Assembly: GCF_001644575.1 (NCBI RefSeq) | Contig: NZ_CP015596.1 | Location: 4,030,001-4,094,000, forward strand | Length of the DNA: 64,000 nucleotides | Direction of reading: 5' to 3' | Source: Mycobacterium adipatum | GTDB lineage: Bacteria > Actinomycetota > Actinomycetes > Mycobacteriales > Mycobacteriaceae | Shown: positions 8,377 to 17,882 of the stretch, one piece after another | Layout: each line of letters starts with the position of its first letter | Position numbering within the stretch: the stretch's first letter is position 1 | Position numbers and translations under genes: made by a program | The notes under the pieces: model-generated | Told to the model about the DNA's origin: nothing | Seen by the model: only the letters and a program-made list of their open reading frames with translations | The model's database searches: none

Positions 8377-9567
8377 TCAGCGCTGTGCGCGCCGATAGGC
8401 GGTGACGACGGCGGCGCCGCCGAGCCCGATGTTGTGTTGCAGCGCGGCGGTCACGTTGTCCACCTGACGCTTGTCCGCGGTGCCGCGCAGCTGCCAGGTC
8501 AGTTCGGCACACTGGGCCAGACCTGTCGCACCGAGCGGATGACCCTTCGAGATCAAGCCACCGGACGGGTTGACGACCCAGCGACCGCCGTAGGTGGTGT
8601 CACCGTTGTCGATGAGCTTCGCCGCCTCGCCTTCGGGGCAGAGGCCGAGGGCTTCATAGAGCAACAGTTCGTTGGCGGAAAAGCAGTCGTGCAACTCGAT
8701 GACCTGGAAATCCTCGGGACCGAGCCCGGACTGGTCGTAAACCTGTTGCGCGGCAGCAACATTCATATGGTATCCGATGAGCGCCTTGCAGCTTCCGTCG
8801 AAACTGTTCTCGAAGTCGGTGGTCATCGCCTGGCCGACGATCTCCACGGCCTGGTCGGCCAATCCATGCTTGTCGACGAAGTCCTCACTGGCCAGGATCG
8901 CAGCCCCGGACCCGTCGGATGTCGGCGAGCACTGCAGCTTGGTCAGCGGGTCGTAGATCATCCGCGACGCCAGGATGTCGTCCAGACTGTATTCGTCCTG
9001 GAACTGCGCGTACGGATTGTTGACCGAGTGTTTGTGGTTCTTGTACCCGATCTTTGCGAAATGTTCTGCGGTCGAACCGTATTGCTGCATGTGCTCGCGT
9101 CCCGCGGCGCCGAACATCCAGGGTGCCGGCGGGAAGAGCACCTCGGATATCTCGGCGAGCGCCAAGAAGTGCTTGGCCATCGGCTGTTCGCGATCGTCGT
9201 AGGTCGACCCGAGCGATCCGGGCTGCATCTTCTCGAACCCGAGAGCCAACGCACACTCGGCGAGTCCGCTGCGAACCGCGCGCGCCGCCAGGTAGAGCGC
9301 GGTGGAGCCGGTGGAACAGTTGTTGTTCACGTTGACAATCGGAATGCCGGTCAGCCCCAGCTCGTAGACCGCCCGCTGCCCCGAGGTGGACTCGCCGTAC
9401 ACGTAACCGACATAGGCCTCCTGGATCTCGCGGTAGTCGATGCCGGCATCGGCCAGCGCCTTGGTGCCCGATTCGCGGGCCATGTCGGGGTAGTCCCAGC
9501 CCTCGATCGCGCCAGGCTTCTCAAACTTCGTCATCCCGACACCGATGACGTAGGTCTTTCTGGGCAT
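8377..9567 (-). CDS. ltp1: Lipid-transfer protein / SCPx-type thiolase Ltp1
   Basis: Thiolase-fold protein of 396 residues that closely resembles mycobacterial Ltp1 (Rv2790c). The nucleophile is Cys84 in [21 protein letters not shown] (291-300) and [10 protein letters not shown] with His343 complete the active-site loops. Enzymes of this type cleave a beta-ketoacyl-CoA, or perform an aldol-type side-chain cleavage when paired with a hot-dog partner protein. It is the first gene of the operon and lies downstream of the promoter at 9595-9623. No separate SCP2 domain is present. Confidence 0.92.
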   Translation of the reverse strand: MPRKTYVIGVGMTKFEKPGAIEGWDYPDMARESGTKALADAGIDYREIQEAYVGYVYGESTSGQRAVYELGLTGIPIVNVNNNCSTGSTALYLAARAVRSGLAECALALGFEKMQPGSLGSTYDDREQPMAKHFLALAEISEVLFPPAPWMFGAAGREHMQQYGSTAEHFAKIGYKNHKHSVNNPYAQFQDEYSLDDILASRMIYDPLTKLQCSPTSDGSGAAILASEDFVDKHGLADQAVEIVGQAMTTDFENSFDGSCKALIGYHMNVAAAQQVYDQSGLGPEDFQVIELHDCFSANELLLYEALGLCPEGEAAKLIDNGDTTYGGRWVVNPSGGLISKGHPLGATGLAQCAELTWQLRGTADKRQVDNVTAALQHNIGLGGAAVVTAYRRAQR

Positions 9568-9594
9568 GATTCTCGCTTTCTCTCCGGTACCTAA

Positions 9595-9623
9595 AACATA
9601 CCGTCTGGTTTGTATCTAATCAA
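9595..9623 (-). promoter_or_regulatory. Probable promoter of the ltp1-fadE21 operon with an internal dyad
   Basis: On the minus strand, TTGATT (9618-9623) and TATGTT (9595-9600) are separated by exactly 17 bases, a SigA-like arrangement. The spacer holds an imperfect inverted repeat centred on ACC-GTCT-GGT (9600-9609). On the plus strand TGTATCTAA (9611-9619) matches 8 of 9 bases of the element TGTATGTAA found at three other promoters in this window. A repressor bound here would cover the promoter. Confidence 0.5.
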
Positions 9624-9630
9624 GCGCCAA

Positions 9631-12219
9631 TCAGGCGGGCGTCCCCATCGTGAGATGGTTACCGTCCAAAGAGGATTCGATCGTGCCGGTCATGGACAGC
9701 TGGTTGGCGATCGTGACGTTGCTCGCCCGCAGATAGCCGCGGTCGCTGCCGTCAGCGCCGCTGACGACGATGTTCGCGGTGTAGGTGATGTTGGTGAGGC
9801 TCGGATTGTTGGTGGTCGTTTCCGTTCCGTTGAGGATCATTCCTGCCTCGTCCTCGAAGTCGACGTAGGTGACCGTGGTCGTGGTGATATTGCCGACCTT
9901 GGTGGTGGTGACCTCGGCCCGGCCGCCCACGCGACCCTCGCGTGCCGGCTCTAATGGCGTCGCCTTGGGGACCACGGTCGCCAGCGCCGGAGCCCACGAC
10001 GAGGTATCGGGAGTCGCGTTGCCCGCGGGCATGGTGCCGCCGTCGATATTTCGCAACTCGGCCACGACCAGCCGTGTGTCGGTCGGGTCGGTGGTGCTCC
10101 GTTCCCAGAACGCGACGCTGGTCCCGTCGGGACTCCAGTTCGCCACGGGCACAGAGTTGTACGCACCGGTGGGATCGCCGAGGAACAGGCCGTTCTCCCG
10201 ATTCAACTCGTCCTCGCGCGACACCACCCAGGCCTCGTTGAGCGTGCCCTTCTTTGCCTGGAATGTCGGGAAGACGACATAGGCCGGGACGAAGGTGGGC
10301 CGCACGATCTGCGACATCGGAGTCAGATAGTCCTTGGTGCGCGAGCTTCCCACGGCCAGCCATTCACCGTTGGGCGACATGTCCACCGATTCGTCGTAGT
10401 CGAGGTTGGCGGTGAGTCGGGACACCTGACCGGTGCGCAGATCCACCAGCACGTTGTCGGCATTGCCGGCCTCGTACTTGCCGGAGAAGTCGGTGACGAT
10501 GACACCCGAACCGTCCTGGGTGAAATTCTTCAGCTCACCCCCGACATACACCGCCCGCGCGTCCACGACGTCATATCCCGTTTCGGTGCGCTGGAGGGTA
10601 CCGACCGAGGCGACCAGTTGGGTGGCCGGTCCGGCCGCCAGCAGCTGGGTGAAGCCGACGTGCTCGCCGTCGGGTGCCACCCTCAACTCACGCTGCTTCT
10701 GTACCACGGTCACACCCGGTGCGACCGCGGTCGGCACGTTGATCTTCAGCAGCGCCGAGCCGACGCCGCAGGAACTGACCCCGCCGGCACATTCCAGGAT
10801 GTAGTGCTCCGCGGTCTCTCCGCCGGTGTCCGACTGTGTGCCCGCGCTCAACAGCACCCGGTTGCCATCGTCGAACACAAACGGCTTGGACAAGTTGACG
10901 GTGACCTCCGGGGCCAGTCCCAGGGTGAGGCAGGCCAGGCCCGTGCCGTCCAGATTCACTCGGTAGATCTCCGACCGGGTACCGCCTTGGGGCGTGGCAC
11001 GGAAGACAAGACCCGTTCCATCCGCGGTGAAGACCGCATTCTGCGGCTGCAGGATGTCATCGGGCAGTGGAACGATGAAGCGTTCACCGCTGGGCAGAAT
11101 GCTCTCGACGTGCAACGAGATCCCCGCCCTGGGATTGCCGTGGTCTCGCCTGACGAGGTCACGCAAACTGAAGATATTGTCGGTGACCCGGACCACGAAC
11201 GTGTCGGTCCCGCCTGCCTGGGCAAAGTCCAGATCCGGTGTGTAGGTGAAGGTCCCGGTCTGCGGATCGATGGTGACGGTGCCGTGCTGTGGACCCTTGA
11301 CGACCTTGTAGAAGATGCGATCGCCTTCGGGGTCCACCGCGCCGATCTGACCGGTGACCACCCCGTAGGTGCCCTGCACGGTGGTGGGATCATCGCGGAA
11401 CTCCGGCGACTGATTGAAGAACGACCGGCGCACCCACTCCAGAAGTGCTGCCACGAAGGGAGGTTCGGCCGGCGCGCCGGCGGGCCGGGTGTCCAGCAAC
11501 GGGCTATCCACGGACGCGGCCACGGCAACCAACCTCGGCTGCCCGGCACCCGACTCGACCTCGGGCGCCCCGACCGCGGCGGCATCCTCGTGGTACACGC
11601 TCTGCACGGGGTACTCCACGGGCACCGGTGTCACGGGGATGGTCGGCAGAGTGCCGATTTCGGACGCGGGCTGCCGTGGCGGCGCGGTAACGCCACCGTC
11701 GGTGAGTTCCGTGGTGCTCTCCACGAGCTCCGGTTCGCGATCCGAACGGTCGGCGCCGGTGGCGTCGTGGTCGATGTTCGGCGAACCGGACGGACCGTCG
11801 GTCTCGTCGGCATCGCCGTCGTCGGTGTCGACGTCGTTGGTGTCGTCGCTGTCGTCGGCGTCCTCGGTGTCGTCGCTGTCGGTGTCGTCGCTGTCGGTGT
11901 CCTCGATGCCGGTGTCGTCGGTGTCGGTGTCCTCGCTGTCGCTGGCGTCGTCGCCGTCGGTGTCGTCGGCCTCCGCGGGTGCGGCCGCGCCGCCAGTTCC
12001 CGCTTTCGACGACGGCGAGCTGGTCGAGGTGTCGGTGTCGGCATCCAGCGAGTCGGCATACGCCAGACCGCCAGCCGGCCCGAACGCGAGCACAGCGGCC
12101 GCCGCCAGCGTCACCGACCCGTACTTGCCGGCATGTGCCGCCCGGTCCACCCAGGGCGCCAGGCCGGGCTCGGTGTGGGCGACGGCATCGGCGGAACCGG
12201 CTTCAGAACCTTTGAACAC
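9631..12219 (-). CDS. Large secreted protein: acidic region, Ig/cadherin-like domain, TolB-like propeller
   Basis: Protein of 862 residues from the GTG at 12219, chosen because GGAGG lies 8 bases upstream. Parts seen: a hydrophobic segment at 35-54 ending in AYA-D (likely signal sequence), a very acidic Asp/Ser/Thr stretch at about 58-165 with DTDSDD repeats, a VCBS/cadherin-like domain (GAVDPEGDRIFYKVVKGPQHG and GTFTYTPDLDF), then a beta-propeller with TolB-like blades (VDMSPNGEWLAVGSS, NWSPDGTSVAFWE). Its C-terminal half has the same layout as the two proteins at 13645-15546 and 22455-24329, so I regard it as a distant third member of that family. It is probably surface-exposed; function unknown. 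Confidence 0.8.
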   Translation of the reverse strand: MFKGSEAGSADAVAHTEPGLAPWVDRAAHAGKYGSVTLAAAAVLAFGPAGGLAYADSLDADTDTSTSSPSSKAGTGGAAAPAEADDTDGDDASDSEDTDTDDTGIEDTDSDDTDSDDTEDADDSDDTNDVDTDDGDADETDGPSGSPNIDHDATGADRSDREPELVESTTELTDGGVTAPPRQPASEIGTLPTIPVTPVPVEYPVQSVYHEDAAAVGAPEVESGAGQPRLVAVAASVDSPLLDTRPAGAPAEPPFVAALLEWVRRSFFNQSPEFRDDPTTVQGTYGVVTGQIGAVDPEGDRIFYKVVKGPQHGTVTIDPQTGTFTYTPDLDFAQAGGTDTFVVRVTDNIFSLRDLVRRDHGNPRAGISLHVESILPSGERFIVPLPDDILQPQNAVFTADGTGLVFRATPQGGTRSEIYRVNLDGTGLACLTLGLAPEVTVNLSKPFVFDDGNRVLLSAGTQSDTGGETAEHYILECAGGVSSCGVGSALLKINVPTAVAPGVTVVQKQRELRVAPDGEHVGFTQLLAAGPATQLVASVGTLQRTETGYDVVDARAVYVGGELKNFTQDGSGVIVTDFSGKYEAGNADNVLVDLRTGQVSRLTANLDYDESVDMSPNGEWLAVGSSRTKDYLTPMSQIVRPTFVPAYVVFPTFQAKKGTLNEAWVVSREDELNRENGLFLGDPTGAYNSVPVANWSPDGTSVAFWERSTTDPTDTRLVVAELRNIDGGTMPAGNATPDTSSWAPALATVVPKATPLEPAREGRVGGRAEVTTTKVGNITTTTVTYVDFEDEAGMILNGTETTTNNPSLTNITYTANIVVSGADGSDRGYLRASNVTIANQLSMTGTIESSLDGNHLTMGTPA

Positions 12220-12252
12220 GAGAAAACCTCCAGGTAGACACGACTGCAACTG

Positions 12253-12261
12253 TTACATACA
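12253..12261. promoter_or_regulatory. TTACATACA element upstream of the large secreted protein
   Basis: TTACATACA on the plus strand, 34 bases upstream of the GTG at 12219. The same 9-mer, or its complement, occurs at 19471-19479 and 22412-22420, and an 8-of-9 match at 9611-9619, each just upstream of a minus-strand gene. A minus-strand TATGTA inside it could also serve as a -10 box, so a promoter element and an operator cannot be separated by eye. Confidence 0.35.
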
Positions 12262-12349
12262 TTCCGATACGCATGTTTCATCTCGGAGGTTACTGAGCGG
12301 CCACACGCTCCGCAAGGAATTTGCACAACTGCCAATTGGGTCGAACGGC

Positions 12350-13630
12350 TCAGAAATCGATATAGCGCACGGCGTGGGGCGTCATCCCGGCGTGCCGCAC
12401 CGGTGAGACCCGCACGACCGACCCCGCGTTGGGAGCCTCCACCATCAGGTTGTCACCCAGGTACAGCGCGACGTGCTGTCCCCCGTTCTCCCCGTAGAAG
12501 AGCACGTCGCCACGGCGCATCTGCGCCACCGGGACCCGGACGCCCATCTCATACTGCGAGCCCGAATAGTGCGGCAGCGCGATCCCGACTCCGGCAAACG
12601 CGTACATCATCAGTCCCGAACAGTCGAAACCGACGATGTGTTCGCCGCCATCGATGCCCCGGGTCGGACCGGATGCACCTCCACCACCCCAGGAATAGGC
12701 GATGCCGCGCTGCGAAAGCGCGCGGGCAATCACCACTTCGCTGGCACGCCTACCCACACCGGTGGGAAGTTGCCCGTAGCTCATGCCGGTGCGCGCGCTC
12801 TCCAGCGGCATCACCTGGCCGAGCTGGGCCAGAAACGCCCTGCCCATCGCGCTGGTCTCGCGCACCGACTCCTCGGCGACCGACATCAACCGCGCTATCA
12901 CCTCGGCGGGCTCACGCACCGCCGAGGTGATCTGGGCTCCCTGCGATCCGGGCACGGCCGCGCCGGCTGCACCGACGGCTGCATCCAACGCGGCCTGCGC
13001 CGCGTCGCGTTCGGCGACCAGCTGGGCAACCGCGCGCCGGCGATCCTCCAGCGTCCGTTGCGCATCCGCCAGCGAGCGCACCGCCTCATCTCGACGGTCA
13101 GCCGCCACCGCGACCGCACGTTGGGCGCGCGCCGCCGTCTCACGGGCGCGGCGATGCTCATCCTCGCGTACCTGCTGCGCCGCCGCCAGCGCCCCGGTAG
13201 CGGCCCGCTGCCGAAGCGAGATCGCCTGCATCTGAACAGCATTCTCGATGACCTCTTCAGGATCGCCGCCCAGCAGTCCAGCAGCGGACGGGCCGTTCAT
13301 ATAGGCCGCCGCAGCGAAGTCGTCGAACTCATCCTGAGCTCGTTCGAGCTGCCGATGCGCCGCCATCGACGCGGTGCCGGCTGCGTCTTCTGCGCGCTGC
13401 GCGGTGCGTGCCTCCACGAGGGCCTGCTGCGCGCCGACCACGGCCCGGTTCACCTTTTCCCGCTCGCCACCCATCAGCAATTGCTGGTCGTTCAGCTGCT
13501 GCTCGGCCGTGGCCACCGCGTGCACGAGACGGGTGACGTCCTGGGCATCGGTCGGCCCGGGGGTGGCGACCGCAGCGCCGGGTGCCGTCAGCACCAGTAG
13601 AGCGGTCAACAGTGCCGCCAGAGGTTTCAT
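12350..13630 (-). CDS. Secreted NlpC/P60 peptidoglycan endopeptidase, RipA/RipC-like
   Basis: Protein of 426 residues with an N-terminal signal peptide (LLTALLVLTAPGAAVATPG). A long Ala/Gln/Arg-rich coiled coil (about 30-220) resembles the inhibitory/regulatory domain of RipA. The C-terminal NlpC/P60 domain (about 300-426) has catalytic Cys337 in GFDCSGLM, His386 in GGQHVALYLG and Glu398 in LMVEAPN. It should cut the D-Glu to meso-DAP bond in peptidoglycan stems, in the periplasm. It lies 14 bases downstream of the propeller gene at 13645, probably in the same transcript. Confidence 0.9.
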   Translation of the reverse strand: MKPLAALLTALLVLTAPGAAVATPGPTDAQDVTRLVHAVATAEQQLNDQQLLMGGEREKVNRAVVGAQQALVEARTAQRAEDAAGTASMAAHRQLERAQDEFDDFAAAAYMNGPSAAGLLGGDPEEVIENAVQMQAISLRQRAATGALAAAQQVREDEHRRARETAARAQRAVAVAADRRDEAVRSLADAQRTLEDRRRAVAQLVAERDAAQAALDAAVGAAGAAVPGSQGAQITSAVREPAEVIARLMSVAEESVRETSAMGRAFLAQLGQVMPLESARTGMSYGQLPTGVGRRASEVVIARALSQRGIAYSWGGGGASGPTRGIDGGEHIVGFDCSGLMMYAFAGVGIALPHYSGSQYEMGVRVPVAQMRRGDVLFYGENGGQHVALYLGDNLMVEAPNAGSVVRVSPVRHAGMTPHAVRYIDF

Positions 13631-13644
13631 GATTCACGACCGGC

Positions 13645-15546
13645 TCAGGACGCCGCGATGCGCTCTGTCGCACTCTGGAATCCACCGGCACTGGCCTCGA
13701 CGGTGGTGCCGGCCGGCGCATCGATCTCGGCGAATCCGCGATCATCGGTGGTGGCACTCGAGGCGCCCGCCGTGACCTTGACACCCCGCACCGGACGGGC
13801 GGTGTCATCCTCGGGAAGTTCGGCGGTGACCCGAATTCCGCCATCGACCGCGGCGATCTTCAACACCGGCTTGTCGATGGTGGGGCAATCGGACTGCGTC
13901 GGGACGCCGGTGTACTTCCTCCCGTTGACCTCAGCGGACACATCGCCCGAGAACTTGTTCTGTGAACCGACTTTGATCGTTCCCTTGAGGTATCCGGACT
14001 GCTCGCCGCGGCCCTTGAGATTGGCCGACCACTCGGCTCCCGACGTGGCGATCGGGATCACGATCTTCTCGGTTCCGTCGAGGAAGGACTTCCCGTCATC
14101 GGAATAGTTCTTGTAGACCACCGAGTAGGAGCCGATGGCGTAGGCGCCGAGGTACTGAACAGTGGCCGTACCGGAGTGCTTACCCTTCAAGACCCGCAGG
14201 GCAACTTGCCGTCCCATCATCGGGTTGAAGTCCTTGACCGGGACCGACCATGTGGCGATCGCTTCCGGGTCCTGGTGCACCGGCGCCAGGGGCTGCGTCG
14301 GCTTGCGGGTTCCGAAGCTGATGATGCTGGTGCGCCAGGGTGTTTCGGGGGCTCCGGGCCCGTCCGCGCCGGCCGGGCGCTGCTGTTCGTTGATGACCGC
14401 TCGGGTCGAATCGGGAAACCAACTCCAGCCCCGGATGGTCCAATCCGCGTCGATCACGATGGGCTGCCCCGAGTAGCCCCCGAGCTGTTGACCCGGGTCC
14501 ATCGACATCAGCCACGGCTCATTCATGCACCGGCGGTTGTTCCACAGACTCACCCGGCCGATCTGACCGAACGCCCCGCTGTCGATCAAGGACGGGCGCT
14601 GCAGAGCGGTGAAGACGTCCATCCGATCGAGTCCACGTGCCGAGGTGAAGTACACACTCTTTCCGTCGGGCGCCACATCGGCGGCCTCGTTGTAGTCGAG
14701 GTCGGTGGTGAGCTGTCGACGCTCGCCGGTCGCGGTGTCCATCAGGTAGATGTCGTAGTTGAGGCCGGTCGAGGTCGTCTGGTACTTCAGGATTCGCCCG
14801 CCTTCATGCCAACTCGCGCCCTCATAGAAGCGCATCGCATTCGCGAGATCCGCAGCGTAGTCAGACTTTTTGGCCCATACCGGGCTGAAGACGCGCTGCT
14901 CGGTCAACTCGTAGCCCTTGGCGGTCTTGGTCAACTTGGCGATACTCATCCGGGTGCCTTCGACCGCCGAGACCTCGTTCCACGAGACGTATTCGCCATG
15001 CGGATCGGGCTTGGCCTCGCGGTTCTGCGCCGGAAGGTTGCGCTTGTCGGACGGGAACTTGACCTTGGTGGCGGTCTTCTCCTGGCAGTCGTAGATCGAC
15101 GGCGCGCACTCCAGAAGTGAGTAATTGATGCTGCCCGTTCCACCGCTGCCGGGGTCGTCGGTGGACTGCTGGCCGGAGGTGTCGGCGAACCAGATGCGTT
15201 TGCTGTCCGCCAGTGCCAGGACCTTGGTGACATTGGTGGCCGCACCGCAGGAGATGCACTGGTAGCCGGCACCCTCCAGGTCGGTGACCCCCAGTTGGGT
15301 CTTGCCGTCCACCACCACTTCGACCAACAGATGCTCCGCATCGGGACTGAGGTCTGCGGTGTGTGCCCGCACGCCGTCGGGCAACTGGAACTCGATGACC
15401 TTCTCGATGCTGAACGGCTCCAACGCCGGCGCCGCCGGTGCGCTGTCGGGCTCTGAGAGCGCCGTTGGTGCGCTGACGCCGACGCCGGCCAGCAGGGCGG
15501 CGGCCAGCCCCGTGGCCATCGCGGATCGATACAGTACGAACGACAC
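13645..15546 (-). CDS. Secreted TolB-like beta-propeller protein (paralogue 1)
   Basis: Protein of 633 residues beginning at a GTG with an excellent AAAGGAGG site. A signal peptide covers about 1-30 (ATGLAAALLAGVGVSAPTALS). The mature part has repeated propeller blades (DLSPDAEHLLVE, DVAPDGKSVYFTS, GWSWFPDSTRAV), a CxxC pair in YQCISCG, further cysteines (LLECAPSIYDC, NNRRCMNEPW), and a C-terminal beta domain ending in a carboxypeptidase-regulatory-like repeat (KVTAGASSATTDDRGFAEI). It shares long identical blocks with 22455-24329, for example FGQIGRV-LWNNRRCMNEPW. It precedes the NlpC/P60 gene and follows the two-component genes. No enzyme motif was recognised; function unknown. Confidence 0.85.
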   Translation of the reverse strand: MSFVLYRSAMATGLAAALLAGVGVSAPTALSEPDSAPAAPALEPFSIEKVIEFQLPDGVRAHTADLSPDAEHLLVEVVVDGKTQLGVTDLEGAGYQCISCGAATNVTKVLALADSKRIWFADTSGQQSTDDPGSGGTGSINYSLLECAPSIYDCQEKTATKVKFPSDKRNLPAQNREAKPDPHGEYVSWNEVSAVEGTRMSIAKLTKTAKGYELTEQRVFSPVWAKKSDYAADLANAMRFYEGASWHEGGRILKYQTTSTGLNYDIYLMDTATGERRQLTTDLDYNEAADVAPDGKSVYFTSARGLDRMDVFTALQRPSLIDSGAFGQIGRVSLWNNRRCMNEPWLMSMDPGQQLGGYSGQPIVIDADWTIRGWSWFPDSTRAVINEQQRPAGADGPGAPETPWRTSIISFGTRKPTQPLAPVHQDPEAIATWSVPVKDFNPMMGRQVALRVLKGKHSGTATVQYLGAYAIGSYSVVYKNYSDDGKSFLDGTEKIVIPIATSGAEWSANLKGRGEQSGYLKGTIKVGSQNKFSGDVSAEVNGRKYTGVPTQSDCPTIDKPVLKIAAVDGGIRVTAELPEDDTARPVRGVKVTAGASSATTDDRGFAEIDAPAGTTVEASAGGFQSATERIAAS

Positions 15547-15608
15547 TTTCAGCCTCCTTTGGCGGTGCGGCGAACGCAGCGCGGGCGGGTCACCCAGGAA
15601 ACTGCATC

Positions 15609-15626
15609 GTCCACCGATCAGTGGAC
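15609..15626. repeat. Inverted repeat in the 132-base gap between the kinase and propeller genes
   Basis: GTCCAC-CGATCA-GTGGAC, a perfect 6-base dyad with a 6-base loop. It could be a weak terminator for the kinase transcript or an operator for the propeller gene that starts at 15546. There is no T run, which makes a classical terminator less likely. Confidence 0.4.
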
Positions 15627-15678
15627 TGCTTCGATCTGAGGATGACTGGAAGGCTTGTTGACGAATACCTGTCGATGG

Positions 15679-17154
15679 TCACGACGTCGGTGCCGCGCCG
15701 ACGCGGGGCAGCGTCACCGTCACCTGCGTCCCACAGCCCGGCTCGGATTGCAGCACCACCGAACCCCCGTAGCCGGTGACGATCGCGTGCACGATGGCCA
15801 AGCCGAGTCCGCTGCCCGCCACGCCACCGTCGGCGCTGGTGAAGAACCGTTCGAAAACGCGTTCGCGATCGCCGGCCGGGATACCGTCACCGTTGTCGGC
15901 GAGCACCATGCGCACCGTGTCCGGGTCAGCCTCGACGGTGATCTGGATATCGGCGGCCGGGCCGCCGTGTGCCAGGCTGTTACTCACGATGTTGCGCAGT
16001 ACCTGCGCCAGTCGGTCGGCGTGGGCGGACACGAAGAGCTCTTCGTCGGGAATGGCGGTGGTGACCGTGCGGTCCGGCGCGATGACGGCGACATCCTCGG
16101 CGATGACTGCGCATAGCGCGCACACCTCAACATGCTCGGTCGGCAGCTGTTGGGGCGCTTCGACGCGGGCCAGCAACGTCAACTGGTCCAGCAGGCTGCG
16201 CATCCGGTCGCATTCCTCGACGATGCTGCGCATGGCTCGTTCGGTGTGCTCGATCTGGGATGGGCGCTGGAAGTGCAGCTCGGACCAGCCCTGAATTTTC
16301 GTCAGCGGCGTCCGCAATTCATGGGAGGCATTGGCGATGAAGTCCCGCAGCTCGGTCTCCGTCCTGGCCCGCCGATCCACCAGAGCGGCAATGGCGTTGG
16401 TCAACGTCGCCGACTCCCGGTACTTGCCCGCACTCTGACGGACCCGGCGCATGGCACCGGTCGGAGGACGCTCTCCGAGCGTGGCCACCAGATCGGTCAG
16501 CGTGCTCAGCGGACGGGTCGTCCGTCGGACAACGAGCGTGATCGCTACCGCCGCACCGATCATCGTCACCACCGAGATCAGCACCGACGCACCGACCATC
16601 ACCCACAACAACTTTGTCGACGATCGGGTGCCCAAGGCGATGACGGCCGAATCTGCGGAGACAAGTTCGCCGGTGGCCGCGCTCGTGATCAACACCGGAT
16701 GTTCGAACCGCACCAGCTGCGCCTTGACCATCTGATGGTTCAACGGGACATCGACGATGCCGCCGGCCGCCACGGCGCCCAACATCCGATCGAGCTCGGC
16801 CGGTGCCAGTTCCGTCGGCGAGGTCTGCCACACTGCACGCCGGCCACGGTCGGCGGCGAACACGATCGTCGCGGTCCGTGACATTCGTGCCGCGAACTGG
16901 TCCGGGTCGATGGCCACCGTCTGCCCCTGTGCGCCGAGATGACCCAGCACGCGTGCCGCCAGGTCGACCTGACTTCGGGTGTAGACGTTGAGCAGTGCGG
17001 CAAGCCCGACGACCGCAGCCACCGAGATCAGCAGCACGGCGATACACACGATGGCCAGGGTCCGGCTTCGCACGGTCGCGACCATCGACGGCGCCTGGCT
17101 TGCGGACCGTCCGACGATGGGCAACGATCGGCGGCGCTGCCTCAACCGGCGCAC
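15679..17154 (-). CDS. Sensor histidine kinase
   Basis: Membrane kinase of 491 residues. Transmembrane segments lie at about 32-55 and 183-208 and enclose an extracytoplasmic sensor domain of about 125 residues. A HAMP-like linker follows, then the H box NASHELRTPLTKI with phospho-accepting His278, the N box NIVSNSLAHGG, the G1 box DNGDGIP, the F box FERFF and the G2 box GSGLGLAIV. It overlaps the response regulator gene by 13 bases, so the two form a two-component pair. The sensor domain resembles no family I can name. The downstream propeller/NlpC genes make an envelope signal plausible. Confidence 0.93.
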   Translation of the reverse strand: MRRLRQRRRSLPIVGRSASQAPSMVATVRSRTLAIVCIAVLLISVAAVVGLAALLNVYTRSQVDLAARVLGHLGAQGQTVAIDPDQFAARMSRTATIVFAADRGRRAVWQTSPTELAPAELDRMLGAVAAGGIVDVPLNHQMVKAQLVRFEHPVLITSAATGELVSADSAVIALGTRSSTKLLWVMVGASVLISVVTMIGAAVAITLVVRRTTRPLSTLTDLVATLGERPPTGAMRRVRQSAGKYRESATLTNAIAALVDRRARTETELRDFIANASHELRTPLTKIQGWSELHFQRPSQIEHTERAMRSIVEECDRMRSLLDQLTLLARVEAPQQLPTEHVEVCALCAVIAEDVAVIAPDRTVTTAIPDEELFVSAHADRLAQVLRNIVSNSLAHGGPAADIQITVEADPDTVRMVLADNGDGIPAGDRERVFERFFTSADGGVAGSGLGLAIVHAIVTGYGGSVVLQSEPGCGTQVTVTLPRVGAAPTS

Positions 17155-17834
17155 CGGCGCAGCGAGTAACCGAAACCGCGCACCGTATGAATCAGCGGCT
17201 CACCGCCGGCATCGATCTTCTTGCGCAGATTCGACACCACCTTCTCGACGACCATCCCCTCGCCGCGAAAGTCGTACTGCCACACCTGATCGAGGATCTG
17301 TCCGCGCGACACCACCCGTTCGGCATTGCGCATCAGATAGACGAGCAGTCGCAACTCGGTGGGCGTGAGCGCCACCGCCTGCTGTCCGCGCTGTACGGTC
17401 AGCCGCTGCATGTCCACCGTCAGATCGGCGTAGGTCACGCACTCGCCGTCGCTATCGCTGTCGCCGCTGCGAGAGCGACGCAACACCGCTTCGATCCGGG
17501 CCAGTACCTCGGTGGGGTGGAAGGGCTTGGTGACATAGTCGTCGGCGCCGCCGCGCAGCGCTTCCACCTTCGACTCGATGTCGTTGCGTGCGGTCAACAG
17601 GATGATCCCCGCCGCGGCGTGGTACCCCCGGATCCGGGGAATCAGGCTCGCGCCGTCCACATCCGGCAGCCCCAGATCGATCAGCGCGAGATCGACCGGG
17701 GTGGCCGCGGCAGCGGCCACCGCCTCGGCACCGCTGCCGGCGCGCACGACCGCGTATCCGGACAGTTCCAGAACACATTCGAGCAGATCACAGATTCCGG
17801 CGTCATCGTCGACGATCAGCACCGATGTGGACAT
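17142..17834 (-). CDS. OmpR-family response regulator
   Basis: Regulator of 230 residues with a receiver domain (acidic pocket VDDD at 8-11, phospho-acceptor Asp53 in LIDLGLPD, conserved Lys in VTKPFHP) and a C-terminal winged-helix DNA-binding domain (TPTELRLLVYLMRNAERVVSRGQILDQVW, ending VRGFGYSLR). The ATG at 17834 is preferred to an in-frame TTG three codons upstream. It is the partner of the overlapping kinase. It lies 48 bases after the aldehyde dehydrogenase gene and may share its transcript. Confidence 0.93.
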   Translation of the reverse strand: MSTSVLIVDDDAGICDLLECVLELSGYAVVRAGSGAEAVAAAAATPVDLALIDLGLPDVDGASLIPRIRGYHAAAGIILLTARNDIESKVEALRGGADDYVTKPFHPTEVLARIEAVLRRSRSGDSDSDGECVTYADLTVDMQRLTVQRGQQAVALTPTELRLLVYLMRNAERVVSRGQILDQVWQYDFRGEGMVVEKVVSNLRKKIDAGGEPLIHTVRGFGYSLRRCAG

Positions 17835-17882
17835 GTCCGGCAACTGCTCCTCACGACCGATACCGAGCGGCCCGAATCGTGC

